The notes: generated from the sequence alone by a model not told the origin. DNA of 64,000 nucleotides from Pricia antarctica (GCA_011050085.1 DRGL01000022.1:1-64000), one strand, 5' to 3'; positions 26,130-35,950 are shown, counted from the stretch's first letter. Program-made: numbers and translations.

Positions 26130-29100
26130 ATGAAAATAGCACTAATAGGGTTTTTACAACTCTATACGGTCATGGCATTCTGCCAGACTAACACCTATAC
26201 CGCTACGGTAGTAGATGACAATAACCAGCCCATACCCTTTGCTGCCGTCAGCCAAACAGGTACAAACAATTATGCCACAACTGATGATACCGGGGTTTTT
26301 ACGCTAACTACGGAAGCAGTCAATTTTAATTTGAGTATATCTTCTATAGGCTATACTACTTTAGAGGTCAACGTAACAAACGGCAACCTCCAACAGGTTA
26401 TTCGCATGCAGAACGCTTCCGAGCAGTTAGATGAGATTGTCGTAACCGCCTTGGGTATCGAACGCGAGAGACAGTCATTGGTATCTGCCGTAACTACGGT
26501 AACCCCAGAACAATTGACCGAGGTTCCGATGACCAATTTGGTGAACAGCTTGGCTGGGCAAGTTGCCGGGGTTCAGATAACCAACGGGTCTTCAGGGGTC
26601 GGCTCATCTTCACGTATCGTTATTCGAGGTGAAAATTCTTTGAGCGGCAGTAACCAGCCTCTTTTTGTGGTTGATGGCGTGCCTATCAGCAACGAACAGA
26701 TTACCAGTGACCTAGTGAACAACGGGGCGCTACAAGAAGTGGATTACGGTAACGGGGGCTCGGAAATCAGTACTGATGACATCGCATCGATATCTATTCT
26801 AAAAGGTGCAGGTTCCGCTGCACTTTATGGGGCCAGGGCAGCAAATGGCGTGGTGGTCATTACTACAAAACGGGGTCGAAGGCAAAAGGGACTTGGTGTG
26901 AGCATCAGCAGCTCTCTTACTGTAGAGTCGCTTTTGACACTTCCTGACTATCAAAACGAATATGGTCTTGGGTCAAACGGTCAGTATGCCTTTCAAAACG
27001 GAATCGGTGCGGGAACCAACGACGGTGGCATCAGCAGCTACGGCCCAAGATTAGATCAAGGGCAGCTCATAGCGCAATTCGATAGTCCGTCGACCGATAT
27101 CAACGGCAATCCGGTACGGGGCGGAGATGTCATCGCAAGAATTCTGCCTGACGGCTCCTATACCGATATCACTCCTACCCCATGGATATCGCGGCCCGAC
27201 AATGTGCGCAACTTTTTCGAGACAGGCATTACCAATCAGAACAATATTGCGATAACCTCAGCCGGTGAAAATGGAAGTAGCCGTATTTCGTACAGCGGCC
27301 TTCGCAACGATGGTATTGTACCGAATACCGACCTCAAGCGTGATGGACTCGCACTTAGTCTAGACCAAAATGTCGGTGAACATTTAAAGATAAAAGCTTT
27401 TGTCAACTACATCAATAGTCGAAGCGGCAATCGGCCAAATTTAGGCTATGGTTATGAAAATCCGCTTTACGGATTTAACTGGACGGGCAGGCAGACCGAT
27501 GTTGCCGCCTTGAAAGACTATTGGCAAGCGGGACAGACCGGCGTGCAGCATTACGATATCAACTATCTCTGGCTGACGAACCCTTATCTCACCGTTTTTG
27601 AGAATACCAATAGCTTTAATAAGAACCGGGTATTGGGCAATGTATCCGCTACCTATGATTTTACCGATAAACTGAGTCTTAGTGTTCGTATCGGGATGGA
27701 TACTTACGATGATAACCGTGAGTTTAGAAGAGCGGTAAGCACTAACAATAACCCGTTGGGTAGCTATAGGGAAGATGTCGTTCGGTTCAGGGAGACGAAT
27801 GCGGACTTTCTTCTTTCACATACCGATACAATTTCTACCGACTGGAAATATACGGTCTCTGCAGGAGGCAATGTGCTCAACCAGGGCATCAATTACAAAT
27901 TTGCGGAAGCTTCCCAACTTTCAATTCCGGGAGTCTACACCTTAGCAAACTCAAGAACCCCATTAAAGGGAAATAGCCAGGTATTCGACAAGCGAATCAA
28001 CAGTATTTATGGTACAGGAAATTTAGGCTTTAAAAATTCGCTATACCTCGACTTGACTTTTCGTAACGATTGGAGCAGCACGTTGCCCAGCAATAGTAAT
28101 TCTTTTGGATATTACTCTGCAGGCCTTAGCTATGTAGTAAGTAACATGTTCGAATTCCCGGATGCTATATCGTATTTAAACCTGCGTCTGAGCGCGGCTA
28201 GTGTGGGTAATGATACGGACCCATATCAAAATGCCCAGAGTTTTCTCTTTAACCAGAACTATGGTGCCGATGCCAGGGTAACCAACGAAACTGTCTTGAA
28301 GAACGCCAATTTAAAACCGGAACGCTTAGACGCATTGGAGGCAGGTCTTGAAGCATGGTTTTTAAAGGGTAGGATTCAATTGGATTTGGCAGCATATCAA
28401 AATACTAGTATCGACCAGATAATTTCTAGACCTATTTCGCAAACTAGTGGTTTTGCGAACTTCAATGTTAATGGCGGCGAGGTGCGCACAAGAGGGTTTG
28501 AAGCATCTTTGAGTGGGGCCGTGGTTCAGCTTGAAGATTTTAAATGGGAGTCATCCCTGAATTATTCAACCTACCGTAGCGTGGTGACCGAGCTCCCCGA
28601 AGGAGTCGATCAGTTTGTTACGGGTTCCGCCAATATTTTTTCCGGTGCCGGGGGCAATCAAGTATTGTACATAGCACGTAAAGATGGTAGGGTAGGCGAC
28701 ATGTACGGCACCGGCTTTATCGAGGTCGATGGCCAAGTACTTTATGGAGCGAACGGTCTGCCAACGCAAGACCCGAACTTAAGATTGCTTGGTAATTATA
28801 ATCCGGATTTTACCTTAGGGTTCAATAATAAATTTTCGTACAAGGGACTTGATTTGACCATTTTATGGGATTGGCGCAAAGGCGGCACAATCGTTTCCAG
28901 AATTAAAGCATTGGGTAGTACTTCTGGTGTTTTAAAGGAAACTTTGGTTGGCCGTGAAGATGGTGTTATCGGTGAAGGTATAGTCAATGTCGGAACGTCG
29001 GAAAATCCGCAATACGCCCCTAATACCACGCCAGTCGCGGCCAGTTCGTTTTATAATAACTTTTATGACCGCGGTAATGAAGCTAGTGCTTTATATAGTG

Positions 29101-29345
29101 CATCGTACGTGAAGCTGCGACAAGTAGCTTTATATTATACCTTGCCCAGCAACTTGACAAATTCGATAGGGTTCGATACGATTAAACTAGGCGTTATAGG
29201 CAGCAACCTTTTGCTATTTACCGAAAATCCACATTTTGACCCCGAACTTAATGCGGTTCAGGAAAGAAGCGTCATTTATGGTGTCGATGATTTCTCGTAC
29301 CCATCAACACGAAGTTTTGGGTTTAGTTTGAAAACGGAATTCTAA
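26130..29345 (+). CDS. SusC/RagA family TonB-dependent outer-membrane transporter
   Basis: Outer-membrane TonB-dependent importer of 1071 residues. A signal peptide ends near FCQ (residues 1-19), then a carboxypeptidase-D-like regulatory domain (about 22-90, ATVVDDNNQPIPFAAVSQTG). The plug follows with LDEIVVTALGIERERQSL, SLAGQVAGVQI, RGENSLSG..QPLFVVDGVPI and LKGAGSAALYGARAANGVVVI. The remainder is a 22-strand barrel ending STRSFGFSLKTEF. It pairs with the SusD-like lipoprotein 82 bp downstream. Such pairs bind and import oligomers or other large nutrients. No sugar-degrading enzymes are adjacent, so the substrate is not predicted from a polysaccharide locus. Confidence 0.95.
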   Translation: MKIALIGFLQLYTVMAFCQTNTYTATVVDDNNQPIPFAAVSQTGTNNYATTDDTGVFTLTTEAVNFNLSISSIGYTTLEVNVTNGNLQQVIRMQNASEQLDEIVVTALGIERERQSLVSAVTTVTPEQLTEVPMTNLVNSLAGQVAGVQITNGSSGVGSSSRIVIRGENSLSGSNQPLFVVDGVPISNEQITSDLVNNGALQEVDYGNGGSEISTDDIASISILKGAGSAALYGARAANGVVVITTKRGRRQKGLGVSISSSLTVESLLTLPDYQNEYGLGSNGQYAFQNGIGAGTNDGGISSYGPRLDQGQLIAQFDSPSTDINGNPVRGGDVIARILPDGSYTDITPTPWISRPDNVRNFFETGITNQNNIAITSAGENGSSRISYSGLRNDGIVPNTDLKRDGLALSLDQNVGEHLKIKAFVNYINSRSGNRPNLGYGYENPLYGFNWTGRQTDVAALKDYWQAGQTGVQHYDINYLWLTNPYLTVFENTNSFNKNRVLGNVSATYDFTDKLSLSVRIGMDTYDDNREFRRAVSTNNNPLGSYREDVVRFRETNADFLLSHTDTISTDWKYTVSAGGNVLNQGINYKFAEASQLSIPGVYTLANSRTPLKGNSQVFDKRINSIYGTGNLGFKNSLYLDLTFRNDWSSTLPSNSNSFGYYSAGLSYVVSNMFEFPDAISYLNLRLSAASVGNDTDPYQNAQSFLFNQNYGADARVTNETVLKNANLKPERLDALEAGLEAWFLKGRIQLDLAAYQNTSIDQIISRPISQTSGFANFNVNGGEVRTRGFEASLSGAVVQLEDFKWESSLNYSTYRSVVTELPEGVDQFVTGSANIFSGAGGNQVLYIARKDGRVGDMYGTGFIEVDGQVLYGANGLPTQDPNLRLLGNYNPDFTLGFNNKFSYKGLDLTILWDWRKGGTIVSRIKALGSTSGVLKETLVGREDGVIGEGIVNVGTSENPQYAPNTTPVAASSFYNNFYDRGNEASALYSASYVKLRQVALYYTLPSNLTNSIGFDTIKLGVIGSNLLLFTENPHFDPELNAVQERSVIYGVDDFSYPSTRSFGFSLKTEF

Positions 29346-29427
29346 AAATCTTGAAGAGATTTGCTACCTGTGAATTAGCATTTAAAATTTCCACTTTTAG
29401 CCAATCGCTAATTAATAAAAAATATCG

Positions 29428-30867
29428 ATGAGAACAAAATACATAATCACCCTCTTCACCGCGATGCTGTTCACGTTCAGCTGCACCGATGATTTCGAAA
29501 ACATCAATGAAAACCCCAATTCACCACAAGATGTAGGTCCGCAGTTTCTTTTGGCCAACGTAATCTCGGTCGAGGCCGACCAAAATGCATTTTATCAGGG
29601 CTTTCGTTTGGCAAACTACCTTGCACAATTTGCGGCAAGTGTAGAATTTGAACGTATCGACCGTTACGAAATGGGAACCAATAGCGAATATTGGAACACT
29701 ATATTTCGATTGTTGACCGATATTGAATCGATGAAAAATGCCGAAGGGTCAAATGAAGCGTATGCAGCAGTTGGCAATATTATGCAAAGCTATATGTTCT
29801 CGCAGCTTACGGATCTTTGGGGCGATGTGCCTTATACCGATGCCCTAAAAGCGCTTGACGGACAGTTTACACCAAAATATGACACCCAGGAAAGTATTTA
29901 CACCGACCCCGAAACCGGAATTTTAGCAGTTTTGGAGAGATCGGCGACAACTTTAGGGAACACCAATACTTCTATACAAGGAGATGTCATGTTCAGTGGT
30001 GATTTAGACAAATGGGTTCGCTTCGCCAATTCTTTACGCTTGCGTTATCTGCTGCGTATCAGCAAAAGGCTGACCGACTTTTCAGGTTTACAAGCTTTGG
30101 CCGATTCTGGAAATCTTATGGAAAGCAATGAACAAAATGCGGTAGTGCCCTATTTGGGGGCGGCACCTAACCAATATCCATTGGTAAACTCATCTTTAGG
30201 TCTTTATTTGGAGCATCGAATGACCCGAACTGTAGATTCCGTTTTAAGTCTTTGGAACGACCCAAGGGTAACTGTATTATATAGGCCAACAGAAGTAAGT
30301 GTACAGGCCGGTATGCCGGAATATAAAGGTTTATTGAACGGTCAGGACAGGGAAACTATATCTGCCGCCAATATCAACTTGGATGATATATCGGCGTTCG
30401 GAAGTATTTTCAGGGAAGTTCCGGACGGTGTGGATGCCCAATTTATGCAATATTCCGAGGTACAGTTCGCTTTGGCGGAGGCTGCGGAACGTGGCTATAT
30501 TACGGGGGATGTAGAAACCTATTATCAAAATGGTATCTCCGCCAGTTTTGCCTATTACGGCGTTGCGTTACCAGCCGATTATTTTACAAGGGAAGCTATA
30601 GCGCTTAACGGCACCGACAACCTTAATAAAATTCTGACCCAAAAATGGTTAAGTCTTATTTCCAATGGCCATGAAGCTTGGTTCAACATTCGCAGAACCG
30701 GAATTCCAAATTTAAAGCCAGGACCTGACAACCTAAATAACGATAGGTATCCTGTTCGGTATTTTTATCCGGAATCTGAACAGGCAACCAACAGCGCGAA
30801 TTATGCTGAGGCCGCAGAGCGCATAGGAGGAGATGATATAAATAGCAAAGGATGGTGGGAAAAATAA
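29428..30867 (+). CDS. SusD/RagB-like outer-membrane lipoprotein
   Basis: Surface lipoprotein of 479 residues that caps the SusC transporter and binds substrate. The lipobox is TFSC with Cys19, followed by TDDFENINENPNSP, the typical start of the SusD-like_2 group. TPR-like helices follow (YAAVGNIMQSYMFSQLTDLWGDVPYTDAL at about 111-139), and the C-terminal part ILTQKWLSLISNGHEAWFNIRRTGIP is a hallmark. The length fits. It forms an operon with SusC. Confidence 0.94.
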   Translation: MRTKYIITLFTAMLFTFSCTDDFENINENPNSPQDVGPQFLLANVISVEADQNAFYQGFRLANYLAQFAASVEFERIDRYEMGTNSEYWNTIFRLLTDIESMKNAEGSNEAYAAVGNIMQSYMFSQLTDLWGDVPYTDALKALDGQFTPKYDTQESIYTDPETGILAVLERSATTLGNTNTSIQGDVMFSGDLDKWVRFANSLRLRYLLRISKRLTDFSGLQALADSGNLMESNEQNAVVPYLGAAPNQYPLVNSSLGLYLEHRMTRTVDSVLSLWNDPRVTVLYRPTEVSVQAGMPEYKGLLNGQDRETISAANINLDDISAFGSIFREVPDGVDAQFMQYSEVQFALAEAAERGYITGDVETYYQNGISASFAYYGVALPADYFTREAIALNGTDNLNKILTQKWLSLISNGHEAWFNIRRTGIPNLKPGPDNLNNDRYPVRYFYPESEQATNSANYAEAAERIGGDDINSKGWWEK

Positions 30868-31210
30868 AAGGTAGTCGACGGAATTGTTGACCATAGAATT
30901 ATAATAGGAAATATCTTGACCCATGAAATTCTATTTACATATGTTTTCAAATTCTGGAAAATACAACTTAATACTTATTTGGAAGGAAACAATTCTAAAT
31001 TGTATAATCTAGAGCTTTAGATTGAATTGGAAATAGCTGAGCTGATGTTTGAATTTATGCATATGCCATGAATTCAGATTTTGGTATAATGGATAATGCA
31101 TGAGAGTTTAAGCTTGCGTATCACTTTTTTTAGGATTAAAATAAGGCTTGTATTAATCACCACATTATTTGGTCAACTTACTATCGTAGTAAAAAATTGT
31201 TATAGAATGT
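30868..31210. other. 343-bp gap between SusD and the ABC importer
   Basis: AT-rich, with no credible ORF and no clear terminator. The -7 consensus does not occur near the start of the next gene (best is ATTATTTGG near 31167). I looked for a TPP-type riboswitch because of the YnjBCD likeness and found no convincing one. Confidence 0.4.
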
Positions 31211-32434
31211 ATGTATAAACTTATAAATATACCGATTGTAATTATAGCATGTGTTCTCTGCCTATCCTGCGGAGAAGAAAATACTAGCAACAACGAGGAT
31301 TTAAAAAAAGCAGCTTGGAAAGAAATAACCGAAGCGGCAAATGGTACCACCGTCAATTTCATGATGTGGCAGGGTAGCCCGGCCATTAACGCTTATATCA
31401 ATAATTATGTAACACCGACCGTTAAAGAAAAATACAACATCGACTTACAGATTAGCGGTGGTCAAGGCCCTGAAATCGTACAATTAGTCATGGGCGAAAA
31501 ACAAGCCAATATCAAAAGCGGACAAGTAGATATGGTATGGATTAACGGCGAAACTTTTTTTCAGCTGCGGAAGGTAAATGGTCTATGGGGGCCGTTTGTA
31601 AAACAACTGCCAAATGCAGTGTATATTAATATGAACGACTCATTTATAAATACTGATTTTCAACAACCCGTTAAAGGCATGGAAGCGCCGTGGAGCCTTA
31701 ATCAGTTCGCTATCGTATACGATTCAATCAAAATTGAAAATCCGCCAAAAAACATACCGGAACTATCAAACTATCTCGAACAGCATCGTGGAACCTTTAC
31801 CATTTCCAACGATTTTACGGGCATGACTTTTCTCAAGAGTTTACTGGCCGAACTTGGCGGTAGCCCAAACAGTCTAGATGGACCTTTCGACGAAGCTACA
31901 TATCAAACACTTTCCCAAAAATTATGGGACTATATAAACGCCCATAAGAAGTATTTTTGGAAAGAAGGTCAAACATTTCCGAAAGAACAATCCAAAATGG
32001 GACAGTTATATGCCAATGGGGAACTTTTACTTATTTACGGTTTCAGTGAAGGCGGTATTGAAGAAAAAGTACTGAGCGGTCTTTATCCTAAATCTACTCG
32101 GGGTTATGCTTGGGAGAATGGTACCATTAAAAACTCGAACTATCTTGGAGTGCTTCACAATGCACCACAGAAGGCAGGCGCCATGCAGGTTATCAATTTT
32201 TTACTGTCTCCTGAGGCCCAACTCAAAAAAGCCGATGTCAATGGCATGAACTCCAATACCGTATTAGACATTAATAGCTTGCCTTCGGAGTGGCAGGAAA
32301 AATTTAAAAAAGTCGCCAAACGCAAGTATGGCCCTGAAATGAGTGCCTTGGAAAAAAATGCTATTGCCGAACCTGCACCTGAGTATATGATTCGCCTTTA
32401 TGACGATTTTAGAAAGTACGTAATTGAAAAATAG
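31211..32434 (+). CDS. ABC transporter substrate-binding lipoprotein (YnjB-like)
   Basis: Extracellular solute-binding protein of 407 residues anchored by a lipobox LCLSC (Cys20). The mature part has the features of the family that includes E. coli YnjB: VNFMMWQGSPAINAYINNYV, then VDMVWINGETFFQLRKVNGLWGPF, and APWSLNQFAIVYDS. It ends by overlapping the first permease by 11 bases, which points to translational coupling. The YnjB ligand is unknown. Homologues also include iron- and thiamine-binding proteins, so metal or thiamine transport is possible. Confidence 0.85.
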   Translation: MYKLINIPIVIIACVLCLSCGEENTSNNEDLKKAAWKEITEAANGTTVNFMMWQGSPAINAYINNYVTPTVKEKYNIDLQISGGQGPEIVQLVMGEKQANIKSGQVDMVWINGETFFQLRKVNGLWGPFVKQLPNAVYINMNDSFINTDFQQPVKGMEAPWSLNQFAIVYDSIKIENPPKNIPELSNYLEQHRGTFTISNDFTGMTFLKSLLAELGGSPNSLDGPFDEATYQTLSQKLWDYINAHKKYFWKEGQTFPKEQSKMGQLYANGELLLIYGFSEGGIEEKVLSGLYPKSTRGYAWENGTIKNSNYLGVLHNAPQKAGAMQVINFLLSPEAQLKKADVNGMNSNTVLDINSLPSEWQEKFKKVAKRKYGPEMSALEKNAIAEPAPEYMIRLYDDFRKYVIEK

Positions 32435-33278
32435 AACGAATAATTTTATAATTTCCCTCTTTATCGCAATCGGGGTAATTCCTTTTGCTGCGGCGTTTGT
32501 ATATGCCTTACTTTATAGTTTCGGAATCATCGGCATTGCCAACGATGGTTTTACAACGGCATTTTGGTCAGCCGTTTGGTCTTCTGGAACGTTTTTTCAG
32601 TCCTTTTTATACAGTTTTTCGATAGCTTTAGTGTCCATAACACTTTCTGTAGGTGGCGCACTTTGGGCGACCCTTAAATTCCGAAAGCAGCTGGAGCAAA
32701 AATTTCTGTCGTTTATACTCTATCTACCATTAGCGGTACCGGGTATTGTTACCGGGTTTTTTACGTTTCAACTTTTCTCAAAAAGCGGATTTTTTTCCCG
32801 TATCGGCTACCAAATGGGATGGATATCACAGCCTTCACAGTTTCCTGACTTGGTCAACGACGTTTTTGCCTTCGGTATAGTGCTATCTTTTGTAACGATG
32901 ATTATGCCTTTTTTTCTTTTACTTTTCTTGAATGTTTATAAAAATGAACGCGTTGAAGAGCTTTCTGTTCTGGCTCAGGCATTAGGTGCAAACGCAAAAC
33001 AGGTTACACAGCGCATTTTTTTACCCATTTTGATTAAAAAAACCTGGGTGATAATTGTCCTATATTTCATTTTCTTGCTGGGTGCTTACGAGGTACCTTT
33101 GATTTTAGGGCAAGAATCACCCCAAATGTTGTCTGTATTGATTATCCAAGAGATAAAACAATATGATTTGGATAGAATTTCCGAGGGCTATGTTATTGCC
33201 GTAATGTATACGCTAATTGTTTCGGTAGCGGCCATACTACTATTCCTTCCTAGAAGAAAGCCTGCATATGAAACTTAG
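32424..33278 (+). CDS. ABC transporter permease 1 (YnjC-like N-half)
   Basis: Inner-membrane permease of 284 residues with about six hydrophobic segments. The cytoplasmic EAA loop that contacts the ATPase reads ELSVLAQALGANAKQVTQRIFLPI (about 175-200). It starts with TTG at 32424, 11 bases inside the preceding gene, and no better ATG exists near. In E. coli the two permeases are fused as YnjC; here they are separate genes with an 11-base overlap between them. Confidence 0.85.
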   Translation: MKNRTNNFIISLFIAIGVIPFAAAFVYALLYSFGIIGIANDGFTTAFWSAVWSSGTFFQSFLYSFSIALVSITLSVGGALWATLKFRKQLEQKFLSFILYLPLAVPGIVTGFFTFQLFSKSGFFSRIGYQMGWISQPSQFPDLVNDVFAFGIVLSFVTMIMPFFLLLFLNVYKNERVEELSVLAQALGANAKQVTQRIFLPILIKKTWVIIVLYFIFLLGAYEVPLILGQESPQMLSVLIIQEIKQYDLDRISEGYVIAVMYTLIVSVAAILLFLPRRKPAYET

Positions 33279-34041
33279 CTGGAAACCTTTTGTACTGAGT
33301 CTTGCGGTGCTACTAATCTTATTTCCCTTTGCGTACCTCGTGCTGCTCTCTTTAGCTTCGGATTGGCGTTTTCCCGACCTATTCCCATCCTATATAGGGC
33401 TGAAGAACTGGTCTAAAATTTTAAGTTCGGAGACCGGTTTGCTAACTAGTTTTGCATCCTCCCTTTTGATATCACTTTCTGTGGCCATTGTCTCAACCGT
33501 TTCGGGATTTCTGATCAGTCGAGCTGTATTTTACCATCCAAAGAAAAACACTTTGACCCTATTAGCCTATTTTCCCTACATTTTAGCTCCGGTTGTCTTT
33601 GCCGCGTGTCTTAGTTTCTTCTTTCTCAAAATGGGCCTTTTTGGAAATGTTATGGGTGTAATTATAGCCCAGTTTATCATCGCTTTTCCGTACGCGCTCT
33701 TATTTTTCAGTAGTTTTTGGAATAAAAAGGTGAAGAGCTATGAAGATCTCGTCGCAACCTTGGGCGGAAACCGATGGCAGACCTATATAAAAGTGTTGTT
33801 CCCCTTGGCTAAAGGATTGCTACTGATTTGCTTTTTTCAAACCTTTTTAATTTCATGGTTCGAATACGGACTCACTTCCATCATCGGTATAGGAAAGGTA
33901 CAAACACTGACCATCAAAGTTTTTCTTTTTATTAAAGAAGCAAATTATTATTATGGGGCACTGAGTTGCTGCTTGCTGATTTTTCCGCCCATAGTTTTGT
34001 TGTATTTTAACAAGCGTTACGTTTTTAAAAAGTTAGCGTGA
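33268..34041 (+). CDS. ABC transporter permease 2 (YnjC-like C-half)
   Basis: Second permease of 257 residues, again with about six membrane helices (such as PFVLSLAVLLILFPFAYLVLL at the start) and an EAA loop YEDLVATLGGNRWQTYIKVLFPL (about 157-180). Starts at ATG 33268 within the end of permease 1. Together the two permeases would make the heterodimeric channel of the importer. Confidence 0.85.
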   Translation: MKLSWKPFVLSLAVLLILFPFAYLVLLSLASDWRFPDLFPSYIGLKNWSKILSSETGLLTSFASSLLISLSVAIVSTVSGFLISRAVFYHPKKNTLTLLAYFPYILAPVVFAACLSFFFLKMGLFGNVMGVIIAQFIIAFPYALLFFSSFWNKKVKSYEDLVATLGGNRWQTYIKVLFPLAKGLLLICFFQTFLISWFEYGLTSIIGIGKVQTLTIKVFLFIKEANYYYGALSCCLLIFPPIVLLYFNKRYVFKKLA

Positions 34042-34236
34042 TACTATACATTCGTTGAGGAATGTCAATAATTAACAAAATATCAAATGCGTACCATTAA
34101 TTTATGAAATAGAGAGGGTCGATCTGGTGCCGTTATTGCATTCTAATTAAATATCTAGCGACATAGCCTCATACAATTTCAAATAAAAGATTCTTCGCAT
34201 TAATTTCTCGGAAAATAGGAAAAAGGAGATAACAGA

Positions 34237-34989
34237 ATGTTTCTAGAAATACAGAACATAGTAAAAAATTTCGGTCAAGAGCAAGTTGTCAAAAACCTGA
34301 GCTTTTCTTTGGATGCAAAAAAAACGCTAAGTATTTTAGGAAAGTCAGGCTGTGGAAAGACGACAATGCTAAAGACGATTGGGGGATTATTATCGCCCGA
34401 TTCAGGAAGTATCCGTCTTAATGGAGAGGACATTACCCATAAAAAGCCCGAAAAGCGGAATATCGTGTATCTATATCAGGAAGATTTATTATTCCCCCAC
34501 CTTAATGCCTTCGAAAATATTGCATTCGGACTACGACTAAAAAATATTCCAAAGAGTATAATCACTGATCGGGTCAATCATATGTTGAAAAGCCTAGAAC
34601 TAGAAAATCAGTCCCAGAAAATGCCGAACCAACTTTCAGGTGGCCAACGGCAAAGGGTTTCTTTTGGGAGAGCAATCATTACTAATCCTTCTTTACTGCT
34701 ACTCGATGAGCCCTTCGGAAGTCTCGACGCTGGAACCCGGCATCGTATGCAGGGCCTATTCAAAAATCTTTCAAAGGAGTTCGAGATTTCATCCCTCTTT
34801 GTGACGCACGATTTAAAGGAAGCTGTGCTCATGGGAGACGAAATCGGTTTCATGCAAGCAGGTAACCTAAAAGTCTATACCGATAAAAATGAGTTTATTG
34901 CCGACCCCGAGACAGGCGTCGAAGAAGAAATTAAATTTTGGGGTGCATTGGCGGGACTAGAAAAGAATGTAGATTTAAAAAAACACTAA
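34237..34989 (+). CDS. ABC transporter ATP-binding protein (YnjD-like)
   Basis: ATPase of 250 residues driving the importer. Walker A is GKSGCGKTT (35-43), signature LSGGQRQRVSFGRA and Walker B LLLLDEPFGSLDAG are intact, and the switch His is in FVTHDLKEA. It starts at ATG 34237 after a 195-bp gap from the permeases and has a clear Shine-Dalgarno-like AAGGAG ten bases upstream of the ATG, uncommon for this phylum. One base separates its stop from the nucleoside hydrolase start. Confidence 0.92.
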   Translation: MFLEIQNIVKNFGQEQVVKNLSFSLDAKKTLSILGKSGCGKTTMLKTIGGLLSPDSGSIRLNGEDITHKKPEKRNIVYLYQEDLLFPHLNAFENIAFGLRLKNIPKSIITDRVNHMLKSLELENQSQKMPNQLSGGQRQRVSFGRAIITNPSLLLLDEPFGSLDAGTRHRMQGLFKNLSKEFEISSLFVTHDLKEAVLMGDEIGFMQAGNLKVYTDKNEFIADPETGVEEEIKFWGALAGLEKNVDLKKH

Positions 34990-34990
34990 C

Positions 34991-35914
34991 ATGGAAATAA
35001 AAAAAGTTTGGATCGATACTGATCTCTCAGTCGGCATGAAACGCCATGAAAGGGAAGGGTATTGCGATGTCGACGACGGCTTTGCCGTTTTGCAGTTGAT
35101 AAAGGCAAAAAATATCGAAATCTGCGGTATCAGCGCCGTCTTTGGAAATACGGGCATCGAAAATGCCTTAATGCTGAGTAAGTTCATGAGCAAGGCATTT
35201 GCCAAAAATCAAATTCCGGTTTTTAAAGGTGCCAAAGAAGGTATCGATTTACGCGATGTTCAGACCAATGCCGGTGTGGAAGCCCTCGCGGCAGCTTTGA
35301 AAAAACGACCCATGGTTATTATGGCTATCGGCCCTGCTACCAATATCGGGTTGTTACTGCTTAAATACCCAGAGTTGAAAGAAAATATAATTGAAGTAGT
35401 ATTAGTTGCCGGAAGACGGAAAGCGACCGATTATTTCAGAATTGGGAATAAAGGTAATCATGCCCGAGACCTTAACTTCGATTTAGATAATGATGCCTTT
35501 CGCACAATGTTCGAACTTGGTGTGTCGGTTACCCTCTGCCCTTTTGAGATTTCAAACAAAGTTTGGATACAACAGGCGGATCTCGATAAACTTGCGTATA
35601 GTGGTGATGCAGGAAATGAATGGTTGGCCGAGGCTTCCCAAGCCTGGTTACAACAATGGCTCGACCAGGGTGCAATTGGATTCAATCCGTTTGATGTTTT
35701 AGCGAGCCACTACATAATTGCACCTGAAGATATTATATCTGAAGAACTGAATGCCCGATTGGAAATTCATCCTGACGACACAATTAAGGCTAACGAACAA
35801 AATATTTTCAAACAATATCTGTTATGTGATAAAGGCCCGGGATTCTCGGTAAAGTATTGCTACGATGTCGTGGCTGATTATCATAATCATCTTTTGAAGA
35901 GCTTATTGGCGTAA
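34991..35914 (+). CDS. Nucleoside hydrolase (inosine-uridine preferring family)
   Basis: Hydrolase of 307 residues that splits the N-glycosidic bond of ribonucleosides. The metal-binding aspartates are at the N-terminus (DTDLSVG then CDVDDGFAVLQL), where the classical DTDPGIDDA is split by an insert of about a dozen residues. Other landmarks: ISAVFGNTG (56-64), MAIGPATNIG and FDLDNDAF. The gene follows the ATPase with one base between, so import and cleavage are very likely coupled. No signal peptide, so it acts in the cytoplasm. Whether the substrate is a true ribonucleoside or a related ribosyl compound cannot be read directly. Confidence 0.88.
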   Translation: MEIKKVWIDTDLSVGMKRHEREGYCDVDDGFAVLQLIKAKNIEICGISAVFGNTGIENALMLSKFMSKAFAKNQIPVFKGAKEGIDLRDVQTNAGVEALAAALKKRPMVIMAIGPATNIGLLLLKYPELKENIIEVVLVAGRRKATDYFRIGNKGNHARDLNFDLDNDAFRTMFELGVSVTLCPFEISNKVWIQQADLDKLAYSGDAGNEWLAEASQAWLQQWLDQGAIGFNPFDVLASHYIIAPEDIISEELNARLEIHPDDTIKANEQNIFKQYLLCDKGPGFSVKYCYDVVADYHNHLLKSLLA

Positions 35915-35918
35915 AGCT

Positions 35919-35950
35919 CATCAAAACAACAGTTGAGTTGTTGATTTTTT
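35919..35950 (+). terminator. Weak terminator after the nucleoside hydrolase
   Basis: AACAAC (35925-35930) and GTTGTT (35937-35942) form a short stem with a 6-base loop, followed by GATTTTTT. It could end the ABC/hydrolase operon; the stem is only 6 bp. Confidence 0.35.

Noticed and set aside
30868-31210. A possible TPP-type riboswitch before the ABC importer (contains GGATAATGC and GCTGAG)
   Set aside because: The pieces are in the wrong order and lack the conserved CTGAGA...ACCC pairing; nothing like the full fold is seen.
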